This document shows, one piece after another, positions 46,478 to 57,996 of a DNA stretch of 64,000 nt. The stretch's first letter is position 1, and the number at the start of each line of letters is the position of its first letter. The stretch is from Metallyticus violacea. Its lineage: Eukaryota > Arthropoda > Insecta > Mantodea > Metallyticidae. The notes under the pieces were generated by a model. The model was not told the DNA's origin. It searched no databases and was given only the letters and a program-made list of their open reading frames with translations. Where the stretch lies: the NCBI GenBank assembly GCA_030762175.1, contig CM060846.1, positions 310,840,512-310,904,511 on the forward strand, written 5' to 3'. Position numbers and translations under genes: made by a program.

Positions 46478-49400
46478 AAACTCAGATAATTTTGTCCTAT
46501 TGAAATATTGCTGCAAAAATATAAACGATACAAATTATTTGCTTTGTGCTTTGTATTTGGGGTGAAAGAGATATTTTATGAAATGTAGTCAATTATGAGG
46601 TTTATTTTCTTTTCCTTATCTGCAACTTAAACATTGAACTTTTACAGACGTTCTTCGTGAAATCTTTGGTCACAACACTATGGGTCTTTCATCATGGCTG
46701 TTATTCTCCAAATACAGCAAGCACGACCCAAGCAAATGATTTGATTTCTTTTATACAGCCGGTCTCCTTTGTTGGCTTCAAAGTAGATTTCTTTAACATA
46801 CATTCTTCATTTAACTCTCGTGATTGATTCGCTTTTCTAGCTTTCTTTGAAAAGAACGAGTTCTCCGCGAAGTTTCTTCTTTTCCGCAGACCACAAACAA
46901 GACGAATGATTGTTGTATTGTGGAAAGAACATATTTTGCTGATTCACAAACTTCTGTATGTCTCTACGGTTGTTCTATTAAAATTTCATGCCTCATAGGA
47001 ACTGTTTCCTTATTCAGAGTGTATGTTCCTTTTTAGCGAAGTCATTCGTGCTCCTTTGTTTATAGTGTACTTATGGACTTCACTTGAGAGCTTTGCTAGA
47101 AGTTTTCATCTATTATGCGCTGTTCAAGTTACCAGCACCATGACGTTCACAGGTTGATAACAAGTGAGTTGTATTCGCAAGGAAGGTCATAGGTGGTGCA
47201 AATCACTGGCTTCCTGCAGCAATATTCTGCAAAATGTGTATGATTTTACCGCAATAGTTTGAGTCAGTCACAATATTAAATGGCAGAATTTGTTGAAAAT
47301 AATGACATTAGCGACCATATCTCCTGCAGCACTACGTCAAAAGTGTGTATTGGTCAGTCCTTTATCAGCTGCTGCCTGCTGAACCCCTCCAGCATTAGAA
47401 ACATTTTAGCTCTTGCCGCAGAGTTGAAATCGCTCTCATCAAGGTCCTACATCTGTTCGGGCTTATTATTCAATCGAAATGTTTCCAGGCTACATTTATG
47501 CCATAACACGCCATTGATATTCACCTTTGAGAAGCTAACACTATCTTTATTGACAGGTTTTTGTCTGATCATTTGACCCAACGTCGCTTGCAGCCTAAGC
47601 TCCATTCTTTTCCTACTGTCACTTTACTTACGTTGAAAGATTTCTCTTTCTTCACTGACACTGCCCTGTATGCTTCTGTTCTTGTTTTCATTGCATTTAA
47701 TCAAAATTTTTATTCTCGCAGTGTATTCAATACTTGTGTAATAAAGTTTTCCATTATGAGAGGGTATATGATAATGGAGCAAATCCTTTATAAGTATTGT
47801 ACATTCTACAGACTTGTATACAGTTCAGTATTTGCTTAAGATATGCGACAATGCTCATTTTATATCTTTAATATCGCACATTTTCTCAATTTGCTGCCTT
47901 ACTTTCTGGCATCATCATTATGGATATATTGTCGGGTTTCAATGAAAATGCAGAACATTTCAATGTACCACTTATTTAACACCTCTAACGTATAGGTACA
48001 AAAGGTGAACTAAATATCTACTCTAGTTTAAGTTATGAGCATTATATTATATATTCCTAAATGTAAGTATTTCCTGGAAAATAAAACTAAATATTTATTC
48101 TTACTATTGATAGCTGATTGTATCACAGCACATATAAAATTTTCTTTCCGCAAGTAAATAGAAGCCAATATTTTAACGCGTTTGGAGATTAGTCAAGAAG
48201 TTCCCAAAAATTACGCAGTTGTTGATATCAGGGCACACTATAAGACAGATCTTCCACTCCCGACTCCATAAGGGAAAAAATTTGCATACTGCATAAATTA
48301 TAGGGAACTTATATTGCCTAATATCTGGTAATGTTTTGTGGTCTTGTAAATAGCATGAAGTGTACTATACTATTATCTAGCAGACATGGTACAAAAATTT
48401 AGAAGGGAGATAACATAAAAAGCGGTCTAATGTAAATTGTGTAATTAATATCTAAATAATTTATAATATGAATATGAAAATTCTTTGTAAAAGCAAATGT
48501 CTGTAGAACATAATGTCGCTTTGTGCTTATCCTTTCGATCCTCCGGCGGAAGACGGAAACTAACACAATAGAAATGTGCCCAGGCGAGGAAGGGTCAGAA
48601 CAATAATCCTTTTATTCTTAGTAAAGGGACAAAATCCTTTAGGTACTGTTGAAAATCCCTTGCGAAATGGTAAAACAGGGAACGTGCTCTGGCATAGCGT
48701 GGATGCGTGCTCAAACGCCCACCTATAAGGAACGAGGATTTTAAAATGTTGAGTATGAACACCTTAGCCTGAGTTTTGACTCGCCAATCAGAAGCCTGGA
48801 TTTTGAACGACTGGAGTCCGTGGGTTCTGTCGTGAAGCCCTGTATGAGCTAAGTTATCCACGTGCTCCAGACTCGAATCTAGTACATATGGGGAAACTTC
48901 CTTAGAAGAGTGCGCAGTTATTGGAAAGGCAGGAGCAGAAACGTACAGTCTTTGGAGGGCAGGGAAGGAAGCGGTCTCGGCGAGCAGTAATTTGTGGTTT
49001 CATAGTGTGATGGTGGACGGTTCTTCAGTAAGCAATTGCAGTGAATGGTTTTGTGGTTTAATGCAGTTTCAGTTTTCGTTCAGATCGTATTTCGAGAATC
49101 GTTTAGAGATCAAAATCTTTTCTGAAGTGAGATGCACAGCTACGTAATGTTATCATATCATGAGCTGCGAGAATATGCCGTGTACTTCGCGTATTAAATT
49201 TATGTCGGCGGCCAAAGCAGCGCACCAGAAGACGTCCAGATGGTTATGGTTCCAACAAACTCGTCGATAAGTCCATGCAGCAGAGATTTGTTGTTCTCCT
49301 AAATCCCCCTTCTCTATCCCGGGACTTCGAGCGCGCCAAACAAGAGAATTGGGCCTCGTAGGTTTCGTCATCTACTACGATTAACCGCTTTGTGACCACA

Positions 49401-49565
49401 CAGAACCAAACGGTTACAACTGAAAAATAAATCATAGCACATCATCTCTATTGCTACCGTTGCTACATGAGCAGGTTCCTCGCTGGTGTAAGTTACTAAT
49501 TGAAGTTTAAAAGAACACCTTTAATATTAGTCGGTATAAACTGTTCACTCAATTTTATCACTACC
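46478..49565. other. Spacer with coding-like segments of unknown origin
   Basis: On the minus strand about 47325-47580 a frame is open except for one TAG. It contains MELRLQATLGQMIRQKP, FSKVNINGVLWHKCS and DFNSAARAKMFLMLEGF. The minus frame at 48595-48861 contains GLHDRTHGLQSFKIQ. The 48890-49430 block is GC-richer than its surroundings. None is recognised as a known family, and each could be an old transposon or pseudogene fragment. Confidence 0.3.
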
Positions 49566-49828
49566 GACAGCCGTGGCCGAGGTCGTGAGCGGGAGATTTT
49601 GGGTTCGATTTCGGCTATAACTTCTCTTCCTAACTTGCGTTTTTCTCCACGTTTTCTCGAGTCCTCATAAATGAAACATACCTAGGAGATACCCTAAGTT
49701 TAGGTGTGAAGCGCTACCTAATTTTAATACAAAAAGCCTTCCCCAATGTATCATTTCACCAGGGTATCACCAGTGTACACCGCCTGTGTTGCCTCAGTAA
49801 TTAAAACTGTTAAACACCGTTTAAAAAT
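49566..49828 (+). mobile_element. SINE family A with deletion across the A box
   Basis: Matches family A, but the head reads CCGTGGCCGAGGTCGTGAGCGGG. It lacks about 16 bases (TTAAGGCGCGGACTC in other copies) between GGTCG and TGAGC. The B box (GGGTTCGATTTCGG) is also mutated. The rest of the body and tail are present but diverged. Confidence 0.85.
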
Positions 49829-50150
49829 AACATTACCACTAGCTTGTGATTAATATTTACTTTCACTATTCTAGTACTAATATATAACTGCCTTACCTGG
49901 TAGCTAGTGACCATTCTACCGCTTCATTATCTTATTTTATTTTTTATAATTCAGAAGGGAAAATTTTAACCGAAGGTGATATGTAAAATAAATCTTAAAA
50001 AAGAAAATATTATAAATGGTATTTCATGAACTGAAGGAGTCAGACTTCATAGCTTGAATCCAATATTGCGCACGTGTTGTTCAATGTGTATCAAGATACC
50101 GAGTGTCCCCAAAACTGATGATGATCGAACGAATGTGATGTGTTACTGCG
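49829..50150. other. Spacer leading into T3
   Basis: No separate feature. The 5' part of the T3 transposase may lie here but is not recognisable. Confidence 0.4.
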
Positions 50151-50159
50151 TGGTCACTT

Positions 50160-50930
50160 CAGTACGCAACATGCACAGAAATCGGAGAAAATGACGGTCT
50201 GGACTGGTGTATTTTCCCGCGGTGTCATTGGTCCTATCTTCATTGAAGGTATATTTTTGAATGGTGTTCCACGCCAATTTTTACTACTGGGGCACCATAG
50301 GTGATGTACACTGATGTTACATGAGATGAAATGATAAACCGGGAATGAATTTTTAAGGAAGGAAACACTTCAGCACTAAGTTTAGGGTACCTCCCGGCAT
50401 TTGTCATTTCTGAGGACTGATGAAAACTTGGAAAATACACCAGTCATGTAGGAGGTTCCGGCGGGAATCTAATCCCGGACCTTCCGCTCACTAGTAAGTG
50501 CCTTAACGACCTTGGTCAGCCTTAGCGGTGAAGGTGCATAATAAACGTCTAATGAGAAGTATGCAAGGAGCAAGTTATTGAACGTTTCCAAGGGATTTTG
50601 CACGCTGAGTAATCTTCTTATGCATAAGCGTTTTAGCAAGATGGAGTGACTGCCGTTACTGATTATAGGAATGGACGTTTTATCCAACAGCTGTTTACCT
50701 GGAAGCTGATTTCTACACACTCGGATTTTCCATAGCCTTTACATAGTCCTGATCTGTCGTTTTGTGAGGGATAATTCAAGAACAGTACTTCACACCCATA
50801 TGCAAACTACGTGAAAGCATTGAAAAAGTTCTGCACAGTGTAAAATGGAAGCAGTGTGATGCTATGTTCACTACAATGATAAACAGTATGGAAAACTTGC
50901 AGAACACACAATTGCAAAATAGGTACTCGT
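50160..50930 (+). pseudogene. T3: decayed transposase interrupted by a SINE
   Basis: A plus-strand frame at 50163-50280 includes HAQKSEKMTVWTG and VFSRGVIGPIFIEG, matching the xxVxVWxGxxxxxIIGPxFF motif of Tc1/mariner-superfamily transposases. After the SINE A at 50279-50529, the segment at 50727-50830 reads LHSPDLSFCEG, a degraded SPDL motif around the last catalytic Asp. A C-terminal-like stretch in another frame includes LRESIEKVLHSVKW. Many stops and frameshifts are present. Terminal inverted repeats were not found. Confidence 0.6.
50279..50529 (-). mobile_element. SINE family A inserted in T3
   Basis: Reverse complement of family A: TACTACTGGGGCACC, ATGTTACATGAGATGAA, TACCTCCCGGCATTTG, GGCGGGAATC and ACGACCTTGG. 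It lies between two transposase pieces, so it inserted after T3 did. No target-site duplication was found. Confidence 0.85.
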
Positions 50931-52642
50931 TATGTACAAACTGTTGCTAAAGTATTTCGGTTACCGTTTATTTGGGCCATCCGTAGAAGAAATCCGGAAC
51001 ACATAAAACGGGATTCGGCACCGTAGATATGTATTTAAACCATTTTTAAATGCTTTAAGAAAGGGATCGAGGCTTAGGAAATGAACGAGTGAAATATAAA
51101 TTTAATTTCGGTTAATGTGAATGTCGCACACTGAATTTCAGCAGAATGAGCGTTTCAATTATCATAACATTCCATAAACACAAACAAAATTTATAGATCT
51201 TCCTTATGGGAGCTGCTATGTATGTGCGATAGGCACAAAATACAAAATAATGGGCGTTCAATAAGTGTTATCTGCCCTGGGATGTTATATCATTGATAGA
51301 GAGCCGAGCTTGTGCGCGCATGTTACTATATATCTTTGCTTAAAGTAGACATAGTTAAAAATCAACTGAAGCTATGGTTGTCATGCATATCTACAGAAAA
51401 AGTGAGTACTTTGGGCCTACGTTTTGTGATTAAACTAAAGAGAGTTAAGGAGCCTAAAGAATTCAAAGGGGATGAATGCTATTTACGTTACTGACACACC
51501 TTCCAACTTCCCAGTAAACTTTCAGGTCAAGCAATTTTAATAGGCCTTCTTTTTTTCCATTCATGAATAGACGTTATTCTGTTACCACATCAAGAGATGC
51601 TATCTTACCATCTAGCCAGTTGATGGCGATGCTTCTCTTTTCTTTAGGTTTGTATTTCAATAATATTTTGGAAATTCTCTCATGTAGTTGTATATGTGTA
51701 ACATTATTATGCCATCGGTTAAGTTAAATGTTTCAGTTAAAGAATTCTGAGAGTCGATTGAAGATGATCACCACATAAGGTATCCTGTGTATCATCATAA
51801 AAAATATAAAAAAAAAAAAAAAAAGAATATTTGCTTAAGCAAGGTTTTGTGTCATAGTAAATGTAGTCCGTGAGCTAGATACTAAAACTCGCACGACTTC
51901 ACAATTATTCATATTCCATCTGCAGTGTCCAGACACTGTCCAAAAAAAAAAAAAAAGTCTTTCAAAGAGTAATATCTACAAAGGTATTTAAGGATAAAAA
52001 TGAGGGAAATTCTTCCATGAATAAACACACTTACACTTTATACACATTCATTCGAAATCATGATACAGTTGAGACTTCTCTACTGCTTTCAGAGGGCTAA
52101 ACACAGGTATTGATAACGCCACCCTTTTTAATTTTATATCTCTGAAGTGGGTCACTTGAGACCAGCAGCCGAAGTAGCACTTCTCTCACAGTGTCCTATC
52201 TGGAGCATTTGCGAAAATGAACCCCTCCCTCGGTAGTCTTTTATATGCTTGTTTTCTCGCTTCTTGAGCCTTTTTCGACTATCAGTAAACATTGTAAGAA
52301 ATCGGAGACTTCCGATGAACCAGAATTTTATGCATCAAGAAGGGCACATAGAATCATAAATAGTATTGTTTGGTGGATATCACTTATGTCCAGCCCACAA
52401 GATAATGCCTGTAGCAATTATGTATGACCTCATTCAGGCATGCTACTGATGCGACTTTCTGCGGGTTTTAGGAGAAACGACAAGCCATCATTTAAAGTTC
52501 CGCTGCCGTCTTGTTTCGGCTCATCATGAGGTATAGCTCAGCCTTTATGTTCTTTTGAATTTCTTCTTTCCTCATTTTCGTCGTCTCTCGCGCATCTGTC
52601 ATCCCTGGAGATCTATTCTACAAGCCACATGAATCAGCCGTT
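50931..52642. other. AT-rich spacer with A runs
   Basis: No gene recognised. A runs lie near 51808-51824 and 51942-51956. Confidence 0.5.
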
Positions 52643-52820
52643 CCACCCCCACGGTTGGCCGAGGTCGTTAAGGTGCGGACTCGTGAGCGGGAGATCTGGG
52701 GTTTGAATTCCGCCAGTATCGTCCTCCCTGATTGAGGATTTTTCCACGTTTTCCTGAGTCCTCATAAATGGTAAATGCCGGGAAGGTAACCTTAACTTAG
52801 GACTGGAACGTGAAGCAGAA
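52643..52820 (+). mobile_element. SINE family A, 3' part missing
   Basis: Head (GGTTGGCCGAGGTCGTTAAG, then GGGGTTTGAATTCCG) and mid-body (AAATGCCGGGAAGG) are present. The similarity stops near GGACTGGAACG, and the usual tail is replaced by about 25 unrelated bases and an AAT microsatellite. Confidence 0.85.
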
Positions 52821-52840
52821 ATTTTTGTCTTAAGAATTTC

Positions 52841-52841
<1 letters not shown>

Positions 52842-52887
<46 letters not shown>

Positions 52888-52900
52888 TGATAATGATAAT
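52842..52900 (+). repeat. (AAT)n microsatellite
   Basis: About 14 AAT units followed by GATGAT variants, just 3' of the truncated SINE A. Confidence 0.95.
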
Positions 52901-54330
52901 TGTTGATTTCAGGTATTGTTTCACAAGGTCAAGAATAACATAATCAATGGCATCAATATTACAATTATGATCAGACTTTTAACATTGTAATTGTTGGTGT
53001 ATATATACATGTATATATGTCTTTTTCCAGATAAGAGTTACATTTCTTAACATCTGTCCAAAAGGCAGGCTATATAATAATAGGACATGCTGGTCATCAG
53101 TCGGACAACAGCCTCACCTTGAAAGAAGATATCCTTTTGTTAAGACTGGACCTCCTTTACCCTTTCGCAAATACTCCAAGACAGGGCTGGCGACTCAAGA
53201 CACAAAATGCTTTATTACATTTTAAACTGGACATAGCAAGAAATATTATTTCAATGAGTAAGTGTACTTGTCATATTCAAAGAAACTCCGCATGTGCAAA
53301 CGGTTGTCTTAAAAGAAACCAACATTTTACTAGTTTGCCGACAGATTCAAAGGGATGCCGCTTATATATGATTGAAGCGTGCCTGTTCGCAAAACTTTAT
53401 TGTGCCAATCTGAGTTTTAGAAAATTGAAAAAGGTAACGAGAAAGAAGGACTTCAACCAATAAACTTCCCTCAAACTTGGGACGAATGAAAATGAATAGG
53501 CAATATAAAGCTATAATGTAATAGCCAATAGCAGTTATAGATGAATCGATTTCTGGAATATTTGAAGAAATAAAAGTTCGCGGACGCAGAGCGAATTCAC
53601 ATAACAGATTTTATATCAAATATAAGAAGTAAGTTTTTGGAGGAATATACCGCATAGTGAGATACAGTAACAGGGCAGTACGGGGATCTCAACTCCGAAT
53701 AGTGGACCGGGCAATATACTACAATGATATTACTAAGGCAGTCAATAATTGAAAGATATAACATTATAGTTCATTGAAAGAAATACGTCGTCATTAAGAT
53801 AATATATGAGTCACATTAAATCATTGTTAAAGCTACGACAGCCAGGTCATTTTTGTGGGAAATCCCTTATATCGAAGTGATCAGCGTTGCAGCAAAATTA
53901 TAGACGGCAGTCACGCGTGCATTTGTTACGGAGGAGTGCATCTAAAGTTAAAATTAAAGTTACGTGAATAGCGTATTTAAATCTTCTAGTGGTGAACTTT
54001 ACGATAAATATGAAACCAGACTGGTCTTCACACGACTGACGTTCAGTATGTCCTAAACTTTCAATTTTGCAAAATGAGCCCAGAAGTATATTATTCCAGT
54101 GAAGAATCCCCTTCCTTCCCTAATGATTCCAAGTCATAAAAATAGTTCACATTCCCCTGAGACTCCTATCCTCTGCTTTGGAACCAGAGAAATAGGAAAC
54201 ATCGAACTCTAGACTTAAAGAGCCGAGGCAACGCAAGAATATCATCTAATCATTTAATTATTCAGCACATTTAAAAACATTCTATAAATTTAATCTCCGT
54301 AAAGATCAAACTCCGCCTTAAATACCTGTT
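52901..54330. other. Spacer with a 114-codon frame at 53119-53463
   Basis: The plus frame at 53119-53463 is the longest outside repeats. It includes KCTCHIQRNSACANGCLKRN but has no recognisable domain, no signal peptide and no flanking splice sites that stand out. It is probably chance. Confidence 0.4.
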
Positions 54331-54456
54331 TCAAACGCTTCCTTCCTTTAAAAAAAAACTTTCCCAGTTTTAACATTTCATCTCGCATATCACTACCAGT
54401 GACCACCGTCTGTGGTGCCTCAGTAATAAAAACAGGCGCTAAACACCATTAAAAAA
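54331..54456 (+). mobile_element. SINE family A, 3' half only
   Basis: Begins near CTTAAATACCTGTTTC and contains ACGCTTCCTTCC, CATTTCATCTCGCATATC, GGTGCCTCAGTAATAAAAAC and GGCGCTAAACACC followed by an A run. The promoter-bearing head is absent. No target-site duplication was recognised. Confidence 0.85.
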
Positions 54457-55419
54457 TCAGCTAATACATAAATGTGACCCATTCATAAGGAACAATAGAA
54501 TTTCAGTTTTATTTTTACTTATTTATTTATTTGTCTTACTGAAGCCCTCCTTGCGAAGTGGCGTCGCACATTAAGCAAGTGAGAACTTTGTGTGAATGAT
54601 GGTGTTGCGGACTTTGCCAGCTATTATTATTGCATACTGTTAGTGAATTCCACGTCTTGGTTTTATGTGCATTTAGGTGGAACCTTTTATTTGTCCCATA
54701 TGGTTCTCTGCTTCACATTTGTTCTCACATTAGAAATACATTCTTTTCACGCAAACAAGAAGAATCGAGCAAGTTTTGTGTACTAATTCAAAAAGAGCAG
54801 GAATTGAACTACTTTTGGAAAGAGCTGCCTGAGCGACAGTAGATGGCAGTCAAATTAAACGTCTAATATTAATAATAAAATAGCATAAAAGTGTTTGTCA
54901 CGACCTGCATTTTGATGTCATTTATAGAACGTAAGTTGAAATAAAAACAATTCAGATTATATAAACAAATGTATTATAAAATTACCTAAGCATTTTGGGT
55001 CTTGGCAATTGCTAACTTAAACAACTGGAGCAACCCTTCAATTCTGAAATCTCTGTCGGACTAAGGGCTGGGAATGTCACGACTACCCGGGCAGTTTGGA
55101 ATACTCCAGGTAATTGACTGTTTGGACTGTAGCTCGGTCATATTTAGAGGATTTGGCAAGATTTTCAGCGTCTTTGGGCAACAGCTGTACTATGTGTTGA
55201 TGCATAAATAGTTGCCGATAAATGCCTCTAATGCTGACACTAGAACAAAAGTCCACTTAGGAGAATTTCAACTTCCTCCAAGAAAATTCGAATGAAATTT
55301 TCTCAAAATTGTTACTAGGTTTCATGGTTCAACACAAGAATTGATGTAACGGAAATATGTAGGCTCCCACCTTACATGTTATTCTGTGTAATTCAAGCAA
55401 CGAGAAAAATCATGTAAAC
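54457..55419. other. AT-rich spacer
   Basis: No gene recognised. Confidence 0.5.
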
Positions 55420-55460
55420 AGTTTTTTTTTGTTTTTTGTTTTTGTTTTTTTGTTTTTTTC
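55420..55460 (+). repeat. T-rich run with G interruptions
   Basis: A run of about 40 bases composed of T with isolated G. It may mark the disrupted 5' side of T4. Confidence 0.8.
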
Positions 55461-55480
55461 GATACAGAAGTTGTGCTGTT

Positions 55481-55723
55481 GGATACTTGGAGCTTAATCA
55501 TTCATCCTATAGTCCAGGCCTGACGCGCAGTGATTATTCTCTCTTTCGAAACCTGAAGACATTCCTTCGTGGACATAGACGTTCGAACGATGATGCCAAG
55601 AAGTAGGGGATTATGGGTTGGTTGGAGGACGAAGATATATCCTTAAATTCCGAAGGGATTAAATCATTTGAAGCGAAACGGTTTAAGTGTGTGAAAGTCA
55701 AGTGGTACTACAGTGAAAATTAA
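55481..55723 (+). pseudogene. T4: mariner transposase C-terminal fragment
   Basis: One 81-codon frame with a single internal TAG. It reads GYLELNHSSYSPGLTRSDYS, then LFRNLKTFLRGHRR, a stop after DDAKK, and then GIMGWLEDEDISLNSEGIKS and FEAKRFKCVKVKWYYSEN before TAA. This is the mariner YSPDLAPxDYxLFxxLKxxLxGxRF motif and C-terminus, with Asp changed to Gly in SPDL. The N-terminal DNA-binding region and the first catalytic residues are absent upstream. It differs from T1-T3, which are of other Tc1/mariner subfamilies. Confidence 0.88.
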
Positions 55724-57690
55724 TGACTTGAATTTCACGTCAGGTTTCACAAGTTAGAAAAGATATTGAACGCGCCTCACATCAGTCCTAAGTATGTGTA
55801 AATGCTGTGGCTAGCTACAGAAACTGTGTAGAAATAAAGAGACAAAAAATACAGTCCGGATAACACTGAGCTTAGATGATAGGCGTGTGCAAGTAAGACG
55901 CCGCGAACAGTTGAGTAGTTCAGTTGATAGGCAACTAGGGCTTATACTCCTCGGCATGAGTTGGTGGAAACCTGGAGATCTATCAAAAACACGGAGCAGT
56001 CTAATTACTAGAAAGTTACATAAGATCACATACTGGAAATTGTATGGCATCAAATTATTTTGGTAATTTAGATATTATCGAAATTGCAACAATCGCAGTT
56101 TCTTCATTCATCAGTTGTGTTGGGCGCCATTGGATTCTAAAACTAATATTTCCAAAGTTTTAACACTTTATATAGTTGTGATTAAAAAGATTCTATGGAT
56201 AGAGCGCAAATATTTGATTTTCGAATTGTTATTTATTATATTTCTAATGTTTAAGATCTTTGGATCATAGTGGGCATGAAGAGTAAAGGAACTCATAGAC
56301 GCGAAGTGCTAAACAAACTTGTTGATTAAGGAAACACGGATAGAACTCCTGGAACTCCTAGTCAATCTTGAACTAAGTAGTACTGAATTCGCGATTCGGG
56401 TCAACTCCATTTTCTAAGTTAATCTTTAAGTCTGATTATCCTGCAATTAATTGGGTTTTTACTATATTAATATGCTACAATCTGTTATTATTGCGTTATT
56501 ATACCTTATTGTTGGGACAGATGACAATTAGTTTTTCTTCCTTGTAGGCTCACTACACAAAACTTTGAATTATGCTAAAGTTTTTAGTTTATATAGCGTT
56601 TCTATAGTACATTTGGAACTTCGGGTGCTGCTTGTATTTTTTCTTTTTTCTACCATCGAGTTAACAGTGCTCTCTATTCATGGTATTATCTGCATAAACT
56701 CTACAGCGCTAGCGTGAACGTAACTATGCAAGTTTTTTTAACTGTAGACATCGTTGAATATACTATAACAATGATATCTCAATTTCGCAGATAGTTTGTA
56801 TTAAATTAACAGAAGAAAATATTAAATTTTAAATGAAATAAGGAAGAACACTTGTGAACATTAAGTTACAATGTGGAATGTGCTTTCACTGGTTAGAATA
56901 ACAGAATAGAATATCTTTACAGTTTTAAATTATAACAAATCACATAAATCAATGTAGTTCAAACTCTTTTCACACCAAAACATACATTACAAATCAACTT
57001 AAACCAGCATTTTCCAAGTGGCATAATGAGAGCAAACAAATAGTGCAACATCTTTCGTTGGGGATTATGTTAGAAAGGAGGGCCTTAGGTTATATTCAAC
57101 TTCGTAAGTGCCCCAATAAAGTAGCATATATAGTTCTATTACAGCCTTTTGGGGATGCTGTTGAACTATTTTGTAAAGAGCATAAAATTCCTTTACTTTC
57201 TAATTACTTACTATATTATTTTGTCTTATATTTTCTTTATTTTATCTTTAATTTTGTGTATATTAATGTAAGAATTTGTGTATTTTATTAGTGATAATTT
57301 AATTAGTGTAGTGGAATATTAATTTTGTGATTGATTTGCTCGATGAGTTTGATATAAAGATTTAGGCAAGTTATTGTTCGCCTATTTATAAATACACTAC
57401 CTATGAACTTGAATTTAACGGTCTGAGAATAAATAAAACAGCCATGTGCATGTTTTACTTTTAGGAATTATTTTACTGTTGAAATTATTTTCAAATATTA
57501 TATTCAACAAAACAAGTGTAAATTCTGTATTCAAGATTTTATATTAATATTAGTACAAATAAATGCTTGTATGCTTATTTAGGTACAACATATGTGAAAA
57601 AAGTCTCTGTGGCACAAAGAGAATCTAAATTAGTCATAAAAAGGGATCTGATACCCAAGCACAATTCATAGTTTACTTGTCGGACAAATA
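55724..57690. other. AT-rich spacer
   Basis: No gene recognised. The open frames at 55811-56053 (minus) and 57043-57291 (plus) show no domain. Confidence 0.5.
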
Positions 57691-57807
57691 TACAGAGAGT
57701 TCGAGTCATTCTTGATCCGAGAAAGCGGGCGTGCCGCGTTTAGTTCGCGCTCGACCGGCTTTCTCCCACCCATTTTCTCGGATCAAGCGTGACTTGAACA
57801 CTCCGTA
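57691..57807. repeat. 117-bp GC-rich foldback element
   Basis: The left arm at 57691-57731 starts TACAGAGAGTTCGAGTC and continues TTGATCCGAGAAAGCGGG. It is the imperfect reverse complement of the right arm at about 57767-57807, which contains CTCGGATCAAGCGTGACTTG. Roughly 33 of 41 positions pair. The loop of about 35 bases is CpG-rich (GTGCCGCGTTTAGTTCGCGC). The element stands out from its AT-rich surroundings and may be a tiny MITE or a structured site. Confidence 0.7.
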
Positions 57808-57956
57808 CCTAATGACAAACTCACTTATTGCAGTTACAACAGTTTCTGTTCATCTTGCTTCTGCTCCTCCCACAGAGGTAGAATTGCTTGCTGTATATGT
57901 ATTATCTTTACTATCCTCTTTACCAGAAAATTCTTGTTCCGACTCAGAAATGTGTT
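57808..57956. other. Short spacer
   Basis: Nothing supportable. Confidence 0.5.
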
Positions 57957-57957
57957 C

Positions 57958-57995
<38 letters not shown>
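57957..57995 (+). repeat. (AAT)n microsatellite
   Basis: About 13 AAT units. Confidence 0.95.

Positions 57996-57996
<1 letters not shown>

Noticed and set aside
53119..53463. 114-codon open frame, longest outside repeats
   Set aside because: No recognisable domain, signal or splice context. Frames of this length can arise by chance in 64 kb.
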